From Lunularia cruciata (Eukaryota > Streptophyta > Marchantiopsida > Lunulariales > Lunulariaceae): a stretch of 64,000 nt of DNA. A program made the translations under genes and the position numbers. Below the pieces are notes generated by a model. That model saw only the letters and a program-made list of their open reading frames with translations, had not been told where the DNA came from and did not search any database. The stretch spans positions 17,366,001 to 17,430,000 of the forward strand of contig OX419762.1 in assembly GCA_948567375.1 (NCBI GenBank), given 5' to 3'. Below are positions 13,345 through 25,600 of this stretch, piece by piece; the first letter of the stretch is position 1, and the number at the start of each line of letters is the position of its first letter.

Positions 13345-14700
13345 ACTATCCACTCTATCCTTGGAAGCAAACACATTATGGTGCACTCTATTGCACTATA
13401 GAAGAAGTAAAAGTTGTGGATGAGGTCTCTTTACCAAATCCAAATGTCACCACTCTCTCCTCCACCATGTTGAGCTTAATCCACTCAGCCAAACTAAAAA
13501 CCACCACCAAAGTAGGTGAGGTAGCCTATAAAAATAAAGCATCACATACTCAACATTACAACTCCTTGTACAAGATCACATAAAAAAACTGGACTGTTTG
13601 GGTCTCAATAATTCCTTGAGTGAAACTGATCAGCCATCTCATGCAAGTGTATGCTTTGCATAGGCTCTCTTTAGCCTTTTGTTGGAACTCTTTAGCTTGT
13701 CAATCCGCACTCCTTGGTAGTTTTTCCTCAAGCATTAGAAGAACTCCACCATGGAGTTAAATCTTGATATTGCACCACCTCTTATAGCAGTACTTCCCAC
13801 TTGTGGTACTGCCAATCTACCCCTAGCAACCAAGCCTAAAGTGATGGAGATATAGTTTGGAGATCAATATTACTCCATAGCTTGATCTTTTCCAAGTGAG
13901 CTCTCTTGAACTCATGATAGCCATCCATCAGTGGATCATCTAATGGCGGACCCTCTAAATGTTGAAACAATACCCTCCATGCCATGAAAGGTGTGAATAA
14001 AGTCAAGTTTTGTATTTACTATAGATTACACCAACTATCAAACTCTTAGATGAAGTTATCCAACTCAATGGTACTCACTATACTAGAGTAGCACTTGGGG
14101 CCTTCAGATGCCCTATAAACCTCATCCATGTCCCACAACAATGGTGCGGATACATTAGGTACACTCTTAATTAAATCAAACTCCAAATCATAGTCCAATC
14201 TCTTCCTCATTGGGAATTGAGATACAAATTGAAACCGAGCACCACTCTATCTAAACCCACTACATATTTCAATGATATCTCCTTTCAAATCTCCAAAGAA
14301 CTATGTAATGACAATGTAACTCAAACTGCAACCACAACCATCCTAAATACCCCTTCAAGGGTCACCACCAATTGAACACCACTCACTAATGTAGCTCTAC
14401 TTGTGACAACTACACTAGAGGAAAGTGCTACTTGTAACATGCCATCACAACAAGCACTCTCAAGTCTACAAGTCATCACTTCCTACTTCACTGGAGAGAA
14501 ACATAAGTAGTTTGATTAGTCATCATTTTAGCTTCACTATTGAGAGCACAGTAGAGCACCAACGTTCTAAAGTTAGGCCACCTCACACAAACGTGGTGCA
14601 CAAACAAGAAGCAAAGAATGGAGAGAGTACAATCACAAGAAGTCTAAACAAAACCTTCCATCTCATAAAATCAACACTAGACTAACTCTATCACCATTTG
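13345..14700 (-). pseudogene. Continuation of decayed gypsy-like sequence (element E, 5' part)
   Basis: This is the sequence on the far side of the solo LTR. It keeps the composition of element E and short interrupted minus-strand frames, and the exact target duplication at 12580/13345 shows that the two sides were once contiguous. No domain was recognised, and no 5' LTR or primer-binding site was found near its right end. Confidence 0.3.
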
Positions 14701-14824
14701 GCATTTGATATGAGTGTTTAGCTACTCCTAAGCTACCAAGATCACCAAGGATGAGATCAAACTGTCTCTCCTAGCCAAAGCTACATGTGTATGGGTATCA
14801 ATCTATCAATCTACCAATCACTAA

Positions 14825-14905
14825 GAAGTGAAGGTGGACCAGCTGGCTAGGGTACCAATCTAAGAACCAAAGATTTGGGTTCAAACCCTATTACACACAA
14901 TCTTT
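14825..14905 (+). repeat. tRNA-like segment, candidate tRNA-derived SINE head
   Basis: There is a GGTTCAAACCC box (compare the Pol III B box GGTTCGANTCC) about 40 bases after AGCTGGCTAGGGTACC, which loosely fits an A box. Between them AATCT and AGATT can pair as an anticodon-like stem with a 9-base loop. The T-arm can pair GGG with CCC. The acceptor stem does not close, so this is not a functional tRNA gene. A SINE head or a decayed tRNA pseudogene are the two readings; no poly(A) tail or target duplication was identified. Confidence 0.35.
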
Positions 14906-17900
14906 GAAGGGTGGGTAGATTTTGCTAAACAATTCCCAAAAACTTATCTAAATTGGCTAGCCTCATACCAAATAGTTGGCTTGTAGGCCTTTTAGGCCTT
15001 CATAGCCTCTTTAGCCCTATGTCTTGAAGTCTATAAATGCCAAAATTCAACCAAATAAGGCCTTTCTTCTTGTTAATTTTAACCTTCCCCAAATTTGGCC
15101 AAGATTCACTATATTTAACCGAGCTTCATCAACTTGAGCACTGATTAGAGCAATTGGAGCAACCTCCAACTTTGGATAACCTCTGCAAACTTGACCTCCA
15201 AATTTGGACAACCTCTACCAATTTGATGCACTCTTCTATGGTTGGACAACCACCAACTCCTTTGCTAACTATCAACTCAAGCCAAATTGAGAGTACAGGG
15301 ATCTCCAATTCCTTATCTTGAGGAGATGGGTTCCCACATCCACCTCCAATTTTGCACTTCAAGCTCAATTGCACCAATTTGACTTTGATTTCACCTCCTT
15401 GGGCTCAAATCAAACACACATTATCTCAAATTGACTCAATTCTTAGAAATTTGGCTAGTACTTTTGTATACCATATGGCACACTACCAAATCTACATCAA
15501 CTTGAATAGTGCTTCCACATAAAATCACTCTCAAGGAAATCTAGAACAATGATCAAATGTACCAATGGTCAACCATGCTTGGAGATACCACCAATGTTCA
15601 ATTCTTACGCCCAATTTCTCCGTGACGTTCACTTCTTTGATGTAATCAGTTCATTCTTCCACTCAAATCACACTCAAATCAGATAGATACTTGATCCTTC
15701 ACTCAACAACTGAACATTAATTACAGTCAAGTCATATCTATTGTAGCTAAGAGGCTCCAAGTGATGCTCGTTGGACTTTGTCAACCATAACCAAGAACTC
15801 AAAGGCTCAACATCAATGAAGTGAGTTCTCTGGAGTTACACTTTGAAATTATACCACTCTACTTGATCTAGATCTACAGTCCTAATGGTACCACTAATGG
15901 CATATCCAACAATGCAAATGGTGCAAATGATGGTGGGTCTTATCATGTGATCAGTAGCCCTAACATGAAATCTGACCGCCAACAAGTAGTCCATGAGTAA
16001 CTATCAAAATAATTACTATTGCAAACACTCCCATTGTTGTGTCCAAGCAAACTAGCTTTGGCGTTACAAATGTTGTGACATTCTAGAGAGAGCATTAGTT
16101 AGTGGAGTCCATAAGTAGATTCACACTATGTGGTGCTTCTTTGAATTCTAAGTTGTTTGCAAGTTATATGACTTACATAATTATAGATTTACTTATTAGA
16201 TTGCTTCAATGCTTAGACTTTTTTTTATTTTCTTTGTGTATTTCTTATGTACTTTGATGATTTTTTTCCATTCTATATGCTATATCATGGATCTCCTCTT
16301 TAAAAGGTCCAACAAATTCAAATTTAAATAATGGTAGATAGAATTACATTGATACCCTTATATTGGTTTTTTCTTAACTTCCTCTAAGGAAACAAAAATA
16401 AACCTCATCCATTAGATAAACAGTTCATCAACTAGACAACAAATATATTCAAATTTTTAGATTACTTTTTATTGTTAGGTAAAAATCATTATTTTTGTGC
16501 GGTTTTGGATTTAAATTGATGTCTTTAAATTCTAAATTTATGGAATGGTTGGAAGTATCATAATAAGTATATAAGGATACATTAAGATGGAAGTAGATTG
16601 AGTAATTTAAAAACATTTATATGAGAGTTCAAAATTTGATTGACTCAAGTAGTTATTAAAATATGTATATTTTACATATATATTTACATAGTTGAAAAAA
16701 TATATAAAATATAATTTATAGTTTTTTTTACATAAATATTGAAATTTTGATTGAAAGATTAAATATCTTTGAAGGAATCACTACAAATCAGGTAATGATA
16801 GAAATGATATTACTTTGGTAAATACTTTGTGGATCAATTATTCATTAAGAAAATGAAAAACTAATTTTAATTGGATTGTATTAAAATTTTGATTTTAGTT
16901 TTTGATTTATACTTATACTTAAAGATGACAACCATTAATAAGTGTTGATTTATGAGAGTAAAATTAATTTATGTAACATATCAACTAGGTTGAAATAATC
17001 ATATAAATCAATATAGCAATTATTGAATTAGATAAAACTGTGAAAAATGATTTAGATCTAATAATAAGTACCTAATCTTCATAAGATACTTATGATTTTG
17101 AAATCAGATTGAAGGTTACACATAGTTTAGAACTGGATTAAAGAAAGGCACATAGTTGAATAAATTATCAATGATCCACATAAAGATCATGAGTTACAAG
17201 CGACCATTTTATTTGAATAAGAAGTAAGATATATAATTTTTTTCTAAAATAGCTTATAAAGCTTCTATATATTTTTTCAAATAATAAGATTTTTAATTAT
17301 AACATGTTTTAGTTTGAGTTTTTTCAACAATCCATTATATTAAAAACATAATTTATGTTTTGATTTTGTTTATATTGATTCTATGTTCTGCATTATACTC
17401 TTTGATTCTTATATGATAGAATTCTTAATTTTTATCTTCATTCATATCTTAGTATATATGATTTTGGGTCATGGTATTTATATTGCTATCTAATTGCACT
17501 CTAATTTTATTGTTCTTTTGTACCTCCATTCATTCATTGTATGTATGTTGGAACGTGTAAAATAGTCAACAAGAAGTTGTCAAAGAGGATAGGTCCAATG
17601 TATTGTTCTAATAATCAGTTTGTCAAATAAATCTTTGCAAAGCGGATGATAGAATAATGAAATATCTCACACTTAATGCCAAGTCTCATGTGAAATTAAA
17701 TAATTAATTTTTAAATCAATTTTTATAGAAATTTCATATTAAAATATATCATGATTAAAGGAATTAGGTGTAGCTAATTTAACAAGTAATATCAAGTTCC
17801 ATATTTTTAATATTAGAAGAATATCAACTAAAGTAGTTAAATAACTAGTTAATCAACAACCAAGGAATCTAAGTAACTAAGTAAGTTAGACTTTGTTTAT

Positions 17901-18240
17901 CACTGAAGTTTTTAACAATGTTTGATGAATCTCTTAATTTATTACATATTCTATAGTATTTAGTCTTTGTATCCTTTTGTCTTCCATAATTTTAATTCCT
18001 TCTTATGCTGAACTATAGTTCTTTTTCCCTAAAAGAAAAAATATATGAAGTTACTGTCAAAGTCTACGGTTACAAATTCACTCACCATATAAATAACTAG
18101 AAACGTACAGTAAGATATTAACAACGGGGTAGCTTAGCAAAATTGAAAGCAGGAATTGGTTGAAACTGTCAGAAATTTGTTAAGATGAGTGCTTAACGAA
18201 TACCAAGTTTAGTGTTATATAGATAACTAAGAATTAAAAA
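14906..18240. other. AT-rich intergenic sequence, no gene seen
   Basis: 14.9-16.1 kb is of moderate AT content, contains no recognised domain and may be further transposon debris. From about 16.2 kb the sequence becomes very AT-rich with no open frames of interest. No LTR ends, RNA genes or conserved motifs were recognised. Confidence 0.5.
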
Positions 18241-18266
18241 CTTCTTGGACACAGTTAGACTCCATC

Positions 18267-18360
18267 GGGGCTTAGCCCCCATTTACCTTTTTCATTTCTC
18301 TCCCTTGTACGGCTTGATGGGGTCTTCCCCTCTTTCATTTTCTCTACGCGGTTGTCCTTC
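18267..18360 (+). repeat. GGGGCTTAGCCCC repeat, copy 1
   Basis: It starts with a near-palindrome GGGGCTTAGCCCCC followed by pyrimidine-rich sequence, CTTGTACGGCTTGATGGGGT and a CTACGCGGT box. A diverged inverted copy lies at 18520-18600 and a direct copy at 19345-19430. The pair 18267-18360 / 18520-18600 forms an imperfect inverted repeat separated by about 160 bases, as in a foldback or MITE-like element. GC content is well above the surroundings. Confidence 0.65.
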
Positions 18361-18519
18361 TTTTCTGATACAGTAAGAAACTGTCAGCTTAGTGAAATAA
18401 AGGGTAAGGATATATCGCAATTACCATAAATGGTGATAATCAACTTTCTCATACAGTGGCAAGAAAAAGTAACTTGTGATAGACATTTTTATCATTGCAC
18501 TTTGACTATTCGATATGTA

Positions 18520-18600
18520 GAAAGGCGAACACATGAAGGAGGGGAAGACCTATCGAGCCGTACAAGAGAAAGAAAAACGAGGGAGAATGGTTAGATCCAA
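18520..18600 (-). repeat. GGGGCTTAGCCCC repeat, inverted copy 2
   Basis: Read on the minus strand it reproduces the middle of copy 1: a pyrimidine run, CTTGTACGGCTCGATAGG, then TCTTCCCCTCCTTCAT. The GGGGCTTAGCCCC palindrome itself is not preserved here. Confidence 0.6.
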
Positions 18601-19344
18601 TAGAATCGATATGAGAAAGCTACCCTATTGCACCTATTTATAGTTCCAGTATCCTACTACGATACGAACCTACTGCACCTATTTGATACGAGGATAATGG
18701 TCTTTTCGTCTTTGGCCTTCCGTATGTGATGGGGGTGTCCTTATCTGGCCAAGTCTCAAGCTCGCTAAAAGTCTTTTGTTGCCAGGCACTTATCTAAATG
18801 AATACAAGTCAGAAAACATCATAGGTGGAACATGTATTGTATTTGGCACTTGGTCTATTTAATTGCGGTCCATGTCGAGCAGTAAATTTTTTTGGGTTTG
18901 CATAATTATACATGGTGATTTTACCGGAAATTTGGAATCTGAGTTTTTCTATTTTATTATCAAGAGTGATGCAAGAATAAGAACACTAAAGCAAAAGAAA
19001 CTTGGTTCACTATCTTTGAGCATTTTTGTGGTGTATGAAGTGTAAATTCCTCTTATGTTAAAGACAAGGTTTGTAAAATATTTATTAGAGAACTGATTCT
19101 TCAGAAGTATACACGTTTAATGGAAATATTGTTTTAGTGCCCGAAACTGTAACAGTATTTGTTATCTTTAGGTTCTCAAGTTTATTTCATGGACGAATAA
19201 CAAGTTAAGCTTTGACCCATAATTTGAGTACACAATATCCCAACCGGTATACCTTATTATACATGGTATGCTTTCCGGACAATGATTTGGTGTACAATTC
19301 CAAAAGTCTAATACCTTATTTTACTGGTTACTGGTTAATTTAAA

Positions 19345-19430
19345 ATGGGGCTTAGCCCCTTTCTACCTTTTTCGTCTCTCCCTTGATGGGGCCTTCCCTA
19401 TCCTTCGTGTTTTCTACGAGGTCGCCTTGA
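19345..19430 (+). repeat. GGGGCTTAGCCCC repeat, copy 3
   Basis: It carries the perfect palindrome GGGGCTTAGCCCC, then CTACCTTTTTCGTCTCTCCC, TTGATGGGGCCTTCCC and CTACGAGGTCGCC, in the same order as copy 1, with a deletion removing the CTTGTACGG block. It is a direct repeat of copy 1 about 1.1 kb away. Confidence 0.65.
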
Positions 19431-19740
19431 TCTCTATTTTACTGGTTATATCTTGCCTTGAGTGTCACTTAAAGTCATTTATTTGTCCTTCACTTAATTA
19501 CGCAATGCGAAGAATCTTAAATCATAAGTGACTCTGATCGAAAATGAGTCATTCTGTCTTTCGGCTTAATGTTGCAAATCATGCGCCTTTCATTTATATT
19601 GAGTTTAAGTAACGTTAGAAGTGACCGATAGTAATGAAAATTGTGAGAATGACTCCGACAAGAATTTGGTCTACTTAGTATATCTTATATTCGAAAACCT
19701 GAAGTAATAACGAACTTAGCTATAAAATTATCGAATTAAT

Positions 19741-19771
19741 ATCTAAATTGAAATTGAAATTGAAATTGAAT
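19741..19771 (+). repeat. (AAATTG)n short tandem repeat
   Basis: Four to five units of AAATTG / GAAATT in AT-rich intergenic sequence. Confidence 0.85.
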
Positions 19772-19964
19772 TAAAATTTAATATACTTTGTAAGTGAGAA
19801 TTTCCATAAAAACCTTTATGAAAAAATATCCATGGAAAATAATGTTTTTATTTCTAGTTACATCTATTTTATATCTAGACTTAATTTTTAATTTTTAATT
19901 CTTGTGCTTTAATCTTTTCACTGGATACATGTGAATCTTACATGTATCCGATAAGATAGATATA

Positions 19965-20150
19965 TAACAGATTTAGGCACCTTATCAAGCTGCACCATTA
20001 AATATATATATAACGTGAAATGTGTCAAAGTATAATTATAGATTTTCTGAAAGGTTTATCTTTTATCTCTGATTTTCTGAAAGGTTTCTTACTTACCTTA
20101 TGCGTCACATCGTAAATCGCCATTTTGATATGTTTCACGATCTTCTCAAT
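19965..20150 (+). repeat. MITE-like repeat family, copy 1
   Basis: The order of blocks is 'ggcaccttatcaagctgcac', 'aatgtgtcaaagtataatta', a 'gattttctgaaaggtttctt' segment, 'cgtcacatcgtaaatcgcc' and 'attttgatatgtttca'. The same order of blocks occurs at 20215-20372 and, inverted, at 20665-20815. No coding capacity. Confidence 0.6.
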
Positions 20151-20214
20151 CCGATACATGTGAAATTCTTAAATCGCCATTTTGATATATGGCATGCCTA
20201 AATCTATTGTATAT

Positions 20215-20372
20215 CCATCTCATCGGATATAGAGTAGCACCTTAGCAAACTGCACAATTAACTTCATAACATGGACCGTGTCAAAATACAATTATAGGCT
20301 TTGTGATAGGCTTTCTTGCCTCGCTTATTTCTCACATCATGAATCTCCATTTTGATATATGGCATGCCCAAA
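20215..20372 (+). repeat. MITE-like repeat family, copy 2
   Basis: It contains 'tagcaccttagcaaactgc', 'gtgtcaaaatacaattatag', 'ctcacatcatgaatc' and ends 'ccattttgatatatggcatg'. It is direct to copy 1 and inverted relative to copy 3. The terminal motif CCATTTTGATATATGGCATG also occurs alone at about 20175-20197. Confidence 0.7.
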
Positions 20373-20664
20373 CCTAAATGTAAAATTTTCAATCTAAAGA
20401 AAGTGTCTACAAACTAATACAGCAAAACTATAATCTACTTTCGATAATTTTTAATTCATTATTCACAAAATTTATGGATAACAATATTTTTTGAGCAATT
20501 GAAATACCTCATACGTTATGACTTTCATTTAATTGGAATTATACTCATTAAATTTCCATGAATAGGATTATTTTATCTCTTGACACTTAATTTACAGGTC
20601 GCTTAAATCTGTTGAAGTTTTACTATAGAAATCTCTTTTAATACTATATAAAGTTATTATAGGA

Positions 20665-20815
20665 GGAGGCATGCCATATATCAAAATGGCTATCTATGAT
20701 TTGATTCACTTAAGCGGAGTAAGAATATCGGAAAGCCTATAATTATATTTTGACACATTTCATGTTATTTAATTATGAATTTAATTCAACTTGGTAAGGT
20801 GCTACTAAATGTTGA
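20665..20815 (-). repeat. MITE-like repeat family, inverted copy 3
   Basis: It starts 'ggcatgccatatatcaaaat' and runs through 'ataattatattttgacac' to 'cttggtaaggtgctacta', which is the reverse complement of copy 2 block by block. Copies 2 and 3 together form an inverted pair with about 290 bases between them, just upstream of the gene island. Confidence 0.75.
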
Positions 20816-22649
20816 AGGAGCAAGAACGTCCAGCACTGGGTGCTGATAACTTAGCAGTCCTTGCCAGAGGGGCTTTAGGATAAGCGATGGACTTAATGGA
20901 CGTGCAAGATGAAAGCCCGAAAGGCACTCGGAACGTCAAAGTGCCATGAATTTGATTCGGGTAGGGTCCCAGTAAGTCCAATCACGGCGATGGTCGGGGA
21001 AACCCGGCAAAGGTTGTAAATACTTTTCGGCACATATGAGATCTTTCTGGCAGCACGAACGTTTCTGTAGGTACTGGAGCCAAGTCATGCTCGCAGAACG
21101 AACTCAGAACCGAGAAACATTCCCGAATAAGCAAATCCCGTGGAAAGAAAGAAGGCGTGCTTTAAAGAAAATCCCGGAATGGAAGACTATCTTCTTTTAA
21201 GAACATTCACCTGGTTTTCTTCTATGAAGAAATAGGTCGCATTTCAGACAATGAAGAGAATTAAGGACAATTCCGAGGTACTGTACCCTGCATGAAGATT
21301 TAATTTGTTGGACAGAGCATCCGAACAACCGACGATATCACGACATTCCCCGAAATTTACCGGGAAGAAAACAGCTGGTGCTCCGAAAATCCCGGCAGTT
21401 ACAGCAATCCCGGTAGCCGGGAAAGATTTCACGAGGTAACAGGTGGAGCCAGGTGGGGCAAGGGAGGGGGAGCGGACGAAGAAGTGGACTGAATGAATGA
21501 ATGAATGAGTGCAGGGACTTGGCTCGAAGGCGACTTTAGAGAAAGTGGAAGAAGGAAATGCTTTTGGGTATGGCGAAGGGAGAAGGAAGAGGAGGGCGAA
21601 GAGGAAAACGAAGAAAACATTCGATTGAGCGCTCTTCGCTGTTGTTGTTTGCTGACGAGGTGAAGGAAAGAGGAGGAAGACCCATTCGTCCGGGTAATAG
21701 TAATATGTGCTCGGGAAGGACAGATTGGCTTTTGTGTTCCCGTCCCTTTCCTTCTCCAGTGGTCTTGTTGTTAGACGAAAAGAAATAGCATCAGGAGAAT
21801 AGCGGAGGATTATAGCGAGAGGGAGCATGCTTGAGGTGACAGATGAGGTTGGAATTTGGGGGAATAAAGGATGGAGGAGAAATTGCGACTATTACAATGC
21901 AAAAGGAGGACAGGTAAAGTTGGATCATGTTGTGTGCGAGGTTTGCTGGATGATGGTGCGGAGGGGACGGGGAATTGGAGGGATTGATGAGATGCATCTG
22001 TATGGTATAGGTGGATGTGGCGTGCGGGGATATAGATTTTGTTACTGGGATTGCGTGCTTCTTTGATGAAGCTCTATGTGTCCTGTTTTCCGTGTTGAGT
22101 TTCGTGGAGTCTGGTAGGGTTGAGAAATCCGGATATGATGCAGGATTTTTTCTCGGATGAGACTTTCCTGGGATGATTGTTTCATTGTTTGTTTGGTACC
22201 TGTGCAGGGACCCCGCGGTACGAACGTATAGGATTGTTAAAATATTAAGGCGTTGAATTTTGCCATGAGTTCTGCGTTATGGTGCGACACCCTTAGCCTA
22301 CCCTTTGTGGTTAACTCGTCTTTCCCGCACGTGGATTTGTTTAGTACGATTTCGTCGCATAGACAGGTGCAATACGTGCAAAGACAATCTTGTCTAGGAG
22401 TAGTTTGGAGCAGTTGTCTAGCGAATTCTCCTTGTTGATGTTCTGGAGGACGGATTTTAATAAACTGCCTGTCATCATCAAGTATAAAAAGGACTTCGTT
22501 CCTGGAGGTTCTTTCGTGGAATTGATTGACTTATGGCCTGGTATTTGGAACCACTTGTGCAGCCAATGCTACTCGTCAGTCATAACTCTATCTTCTCTGA
22601 TTTGAAACATAAGGACTGAAAATTTTCTGTAAGTTATCTACTTCGGAAT
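20816..22649 (+). promoter_or_regulatory. GC-richer promoter/5' leader region of the UBA-UBX-RING gene
   Basis: Composition changes sharply at about 20816 from AT-rich repeat to sequence with normal CG frequency. From about 21430 to 21780 the plus strand is strongly purine-rich (GGAGGGCGAAGAGG-like) and contains a short (GAAT)n run near 21494, as is common in plant 5' untranslated leaders. No TATA box or start site could be assigned. A pyrimidine-poor CAG at 22208 could be the acceptor of a leader intron, but this is only a suggestion. The 194-residue open frame antisense to this stretch (21244-21828) is low-complexity and is not accepted as a gene. Confidence 0.45.
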
Positions 22650-25600
22650 ATGGCGGACGTGTTGGAAGCCATGGGATTTCCCAGCGATTGGTGCGAGAGG
22701 GCTCTGAGTAGTGCTTCAGGCATCGAAACAGCGGTGGACCTCCTCTTACAATGGCAGGCGCAAGGGACTCCACAATTTCTCCCTCCATCCTTCAGACCTA
22801 GTTCTCCTCCTCCATTATCGTCAGGGGTGAATCTTCAACCTCATGCTGGACCTAGCCCCTCTAGACCCACTCTTAGACTTCAACCCATTCCTACTTCTGA
22901 TTCCAAAGTCGCGAATGAGCCCCTCCCATCTTCCACTGCCCAGCGATCTTCCTCATCGTCAGGTCCTTCTTCATTAGACGGCCCATCTGGACTGAATGAA
23001 TCGTCCGTTGCAGAATCTTCTGCACCTTTGCACGCAAGGGATGTGTCGACTTTATCTCCGATAGTCCATAATTTGTCCGCTCGCGGCAGGAATGCAGCGG
23101 TCCTGCAAGACCCTCGAGACAGGACGGCATCCACTAGCATCTCATGTGTTGATGATGGCCGTTCAGGCTCAGGAAGAGGGGCAGGTACTAGTAGGAATGC
23201 CATAAATCCAGAAAGCACCGACGCCGTTGTTCCAGATGCCTTTGCTGAAGAGAGGAAGACTCGATATGCTGCAGCGCAACGCGCTAAGCAGGTGTGTCCC
23301 TCGTGATATCCTTTTCTTTTTCCTTGATTAGTTGTATAGAGCATTATAGCACTATCATCGGGTCTGTTCTCAGTGGGTGTGACTTTCCCGTTCTACGAAC
23401 TGATTCTACTCTCATTTCACATATACGTTTCAGACATTTCACAATGTCTGAATATACCATCCTAAGTGGGTTTGGATCGCCCGTTCTGCGAGCAGCCTCT
23501 GCTCCTTCTCAAATTTTTAACGGATGTAGTATACTGTGTTGCTACCTTTTATCATCGTCTCTTACGGTTGGGAGCCATCATGTCATATAGGTCTTTTCGT
23601 CCTCAGGTTTAAGAGTCATGAATGCACATTCACACACACCATGCTTCTCTCTATCTCTTGTTTTAGGAGAAAGAAGCAGAGAAAGCAAAAATCCGTCAGC
23701 AACACCAGGAAGACATGGCACATCGGCGTTTCAGACACAATTTGATGGATCCAACTGACATAGGCCAATTAGGGGTAAATCATGGAAAGCAACCTGTTTC
23801 TCAGAGCAGGCCAAACGGAGCGGTTACTGATAATGCCCAACCAACACAGCTACAAATTCGCTGCCCTGGAAATCACCTCATCAAAGGATCATTCAGTGCA
23901 GGTTGATCTTCTTGTTCCTCCTTTTGTCGCTGAATCTGGAATACTAAGTGATAGAAAGGTCAAATGCGGACGCCCTGCTTGGTGTCTACACAAGGGGCAT
24001 TAAGTCACTTTTAGCTGGCTTAGCGACGGCTGATTATGGATGCAACGAGGTACCTAGAATTTAAGGACTTCTTGAACTTGGATAGGCATGCTAGGGGATA
24101 GTCTCAGTCCCATGAAGTTTAAGCACGGTTTAAGACAATCTGTCATTTTTGACTCAGGCACTGGCAGTTCTCATTCTGAATATCTTATTTCCTGCTTCCA
24201 CTAAGGAGATGGGAAATAACTGCCCCGTTTCTGCTGCTCTTCCTCTGTCACCAACTAAGGCACATGCTTGACAACCATCTGCTATTAGGTACCACTCTGA
24301 AAGAGGTGAGAGCTTACGTGGAACGCCAGTTACAACGACCACCTATGGCACATGATGGTCAAGATGACTTTACTGGCTTTCGACCGGGTGCCGTTCCTTT
24401 CAGTGGCCACTCTTCACGACTTTCTTCCGACAGGTTAGGCTTCTCTCCTGCATTCAAGCAATGACGATACTCTTGGGAAGAATGTTCTTTAAATCCAATT
24501 GGCGGTTTTTAGGGAGTTTGCAGAAACAGAATTTGTTAACCTGCAAAGTCAGGTGAAGATGACAACATGGAGTACTTTGGTGTAGTCGAATATACATTTA
24601 GTTAACTTTTTTGTCTGCAGTGGGACTTACTGACTTGAGGGGGATAACGAATGATGGTCTCAGGCAGGCTGAAAGGGTTCTATTGCAAGCTGCACGAGAA
24701 AACTTTGAAGTGCAAACAAACCGAATATTAGCATCTGCCAAGACTCTGCGGAACAATGCTGGAGGAGCTGATATAGGAGATGACCAACCTAGGGGCGCAA
24801 TGTATTTTTTAATTCCGATTCCTCGACAAGAATATTTTACAGGTCAGAGCTGGTGGGATATTCATTGTTGACATGTACGATTCTTCTTTTCAGTGGGTGG
24901 ATTGAAAGTCTGGAGATTCGAACACCGTTTACAACCTTTGACTGTCCTGTTTGTTGCCTTGGGCAGAGTCTGCAATGGAATCCACACTGGCTCAAGCACA
25001 GTTGGGTCCTAGGGGCACTTTGGTTGTGCAGTTTCGAAACAGTGACGCGGAACAGTCACACTCTCTTCAGGGTCAGACAAATGACTCAGCCGTTAAAGTG
25101 CAAGAGTCAAAGTCAGACGCAGCAGATAACAAAGTTGGAGGTTTAAGCAGGAATATTGAAGCTTGTGAGAACTCCGGAGAATCACGAGGACAGGAAGCAC
25201 CTGAATCGGGCTCAGATGAAACCCAGGCAAAAGGAGTCTCACAACCGAGAAAGGTTTCTCTTTCATTCGAACGAGGAAAGAATGGAACAAGTAACACTGG
25301 TCGAAACTCGCTGGATGTGGATGGAGAGCGTGTTAGAGTTAGAGAACTGGCTCTTCAAGCAGCGGCCAAAAGAATGAGTGAAGCTGCTAAAATATTCCGG
25401 GAAGGTCTCCCTCTTGGAGAAGGAGAAACTGGAGGAGCTTTTCCTTATTCTCCTTATTCCTTTGATTCGTTACCCATGCAGACTAGAGTCCCTCTTGCCC
25501 AGCAAAGTCCTCGAACTACTCCGGTAGATGAAACCATTTTGCCCAACGTCAAATCAGCAGGTGCAGATGCAGAGCTGTTAAATGCATCCCCGCACTTCAA

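Noticed and set aside
21244-21828. Minus-strand open frame of 194 residues, the longest uninterrupted frame on that strand
   Set aside because: It is antisense to the purine-rich leader of the UBA-UBX-RING gene; its Ser/Pro/Phe-rich, low-complexity content is what the complement of a GA-rich leader gives. No domain.
22880-23344. Minus-strand open frame of 154 residues
   Set aside because: Antisense to exon 1, with no recognisable motif; the plus strand has the UBA domain and proper splice sites.
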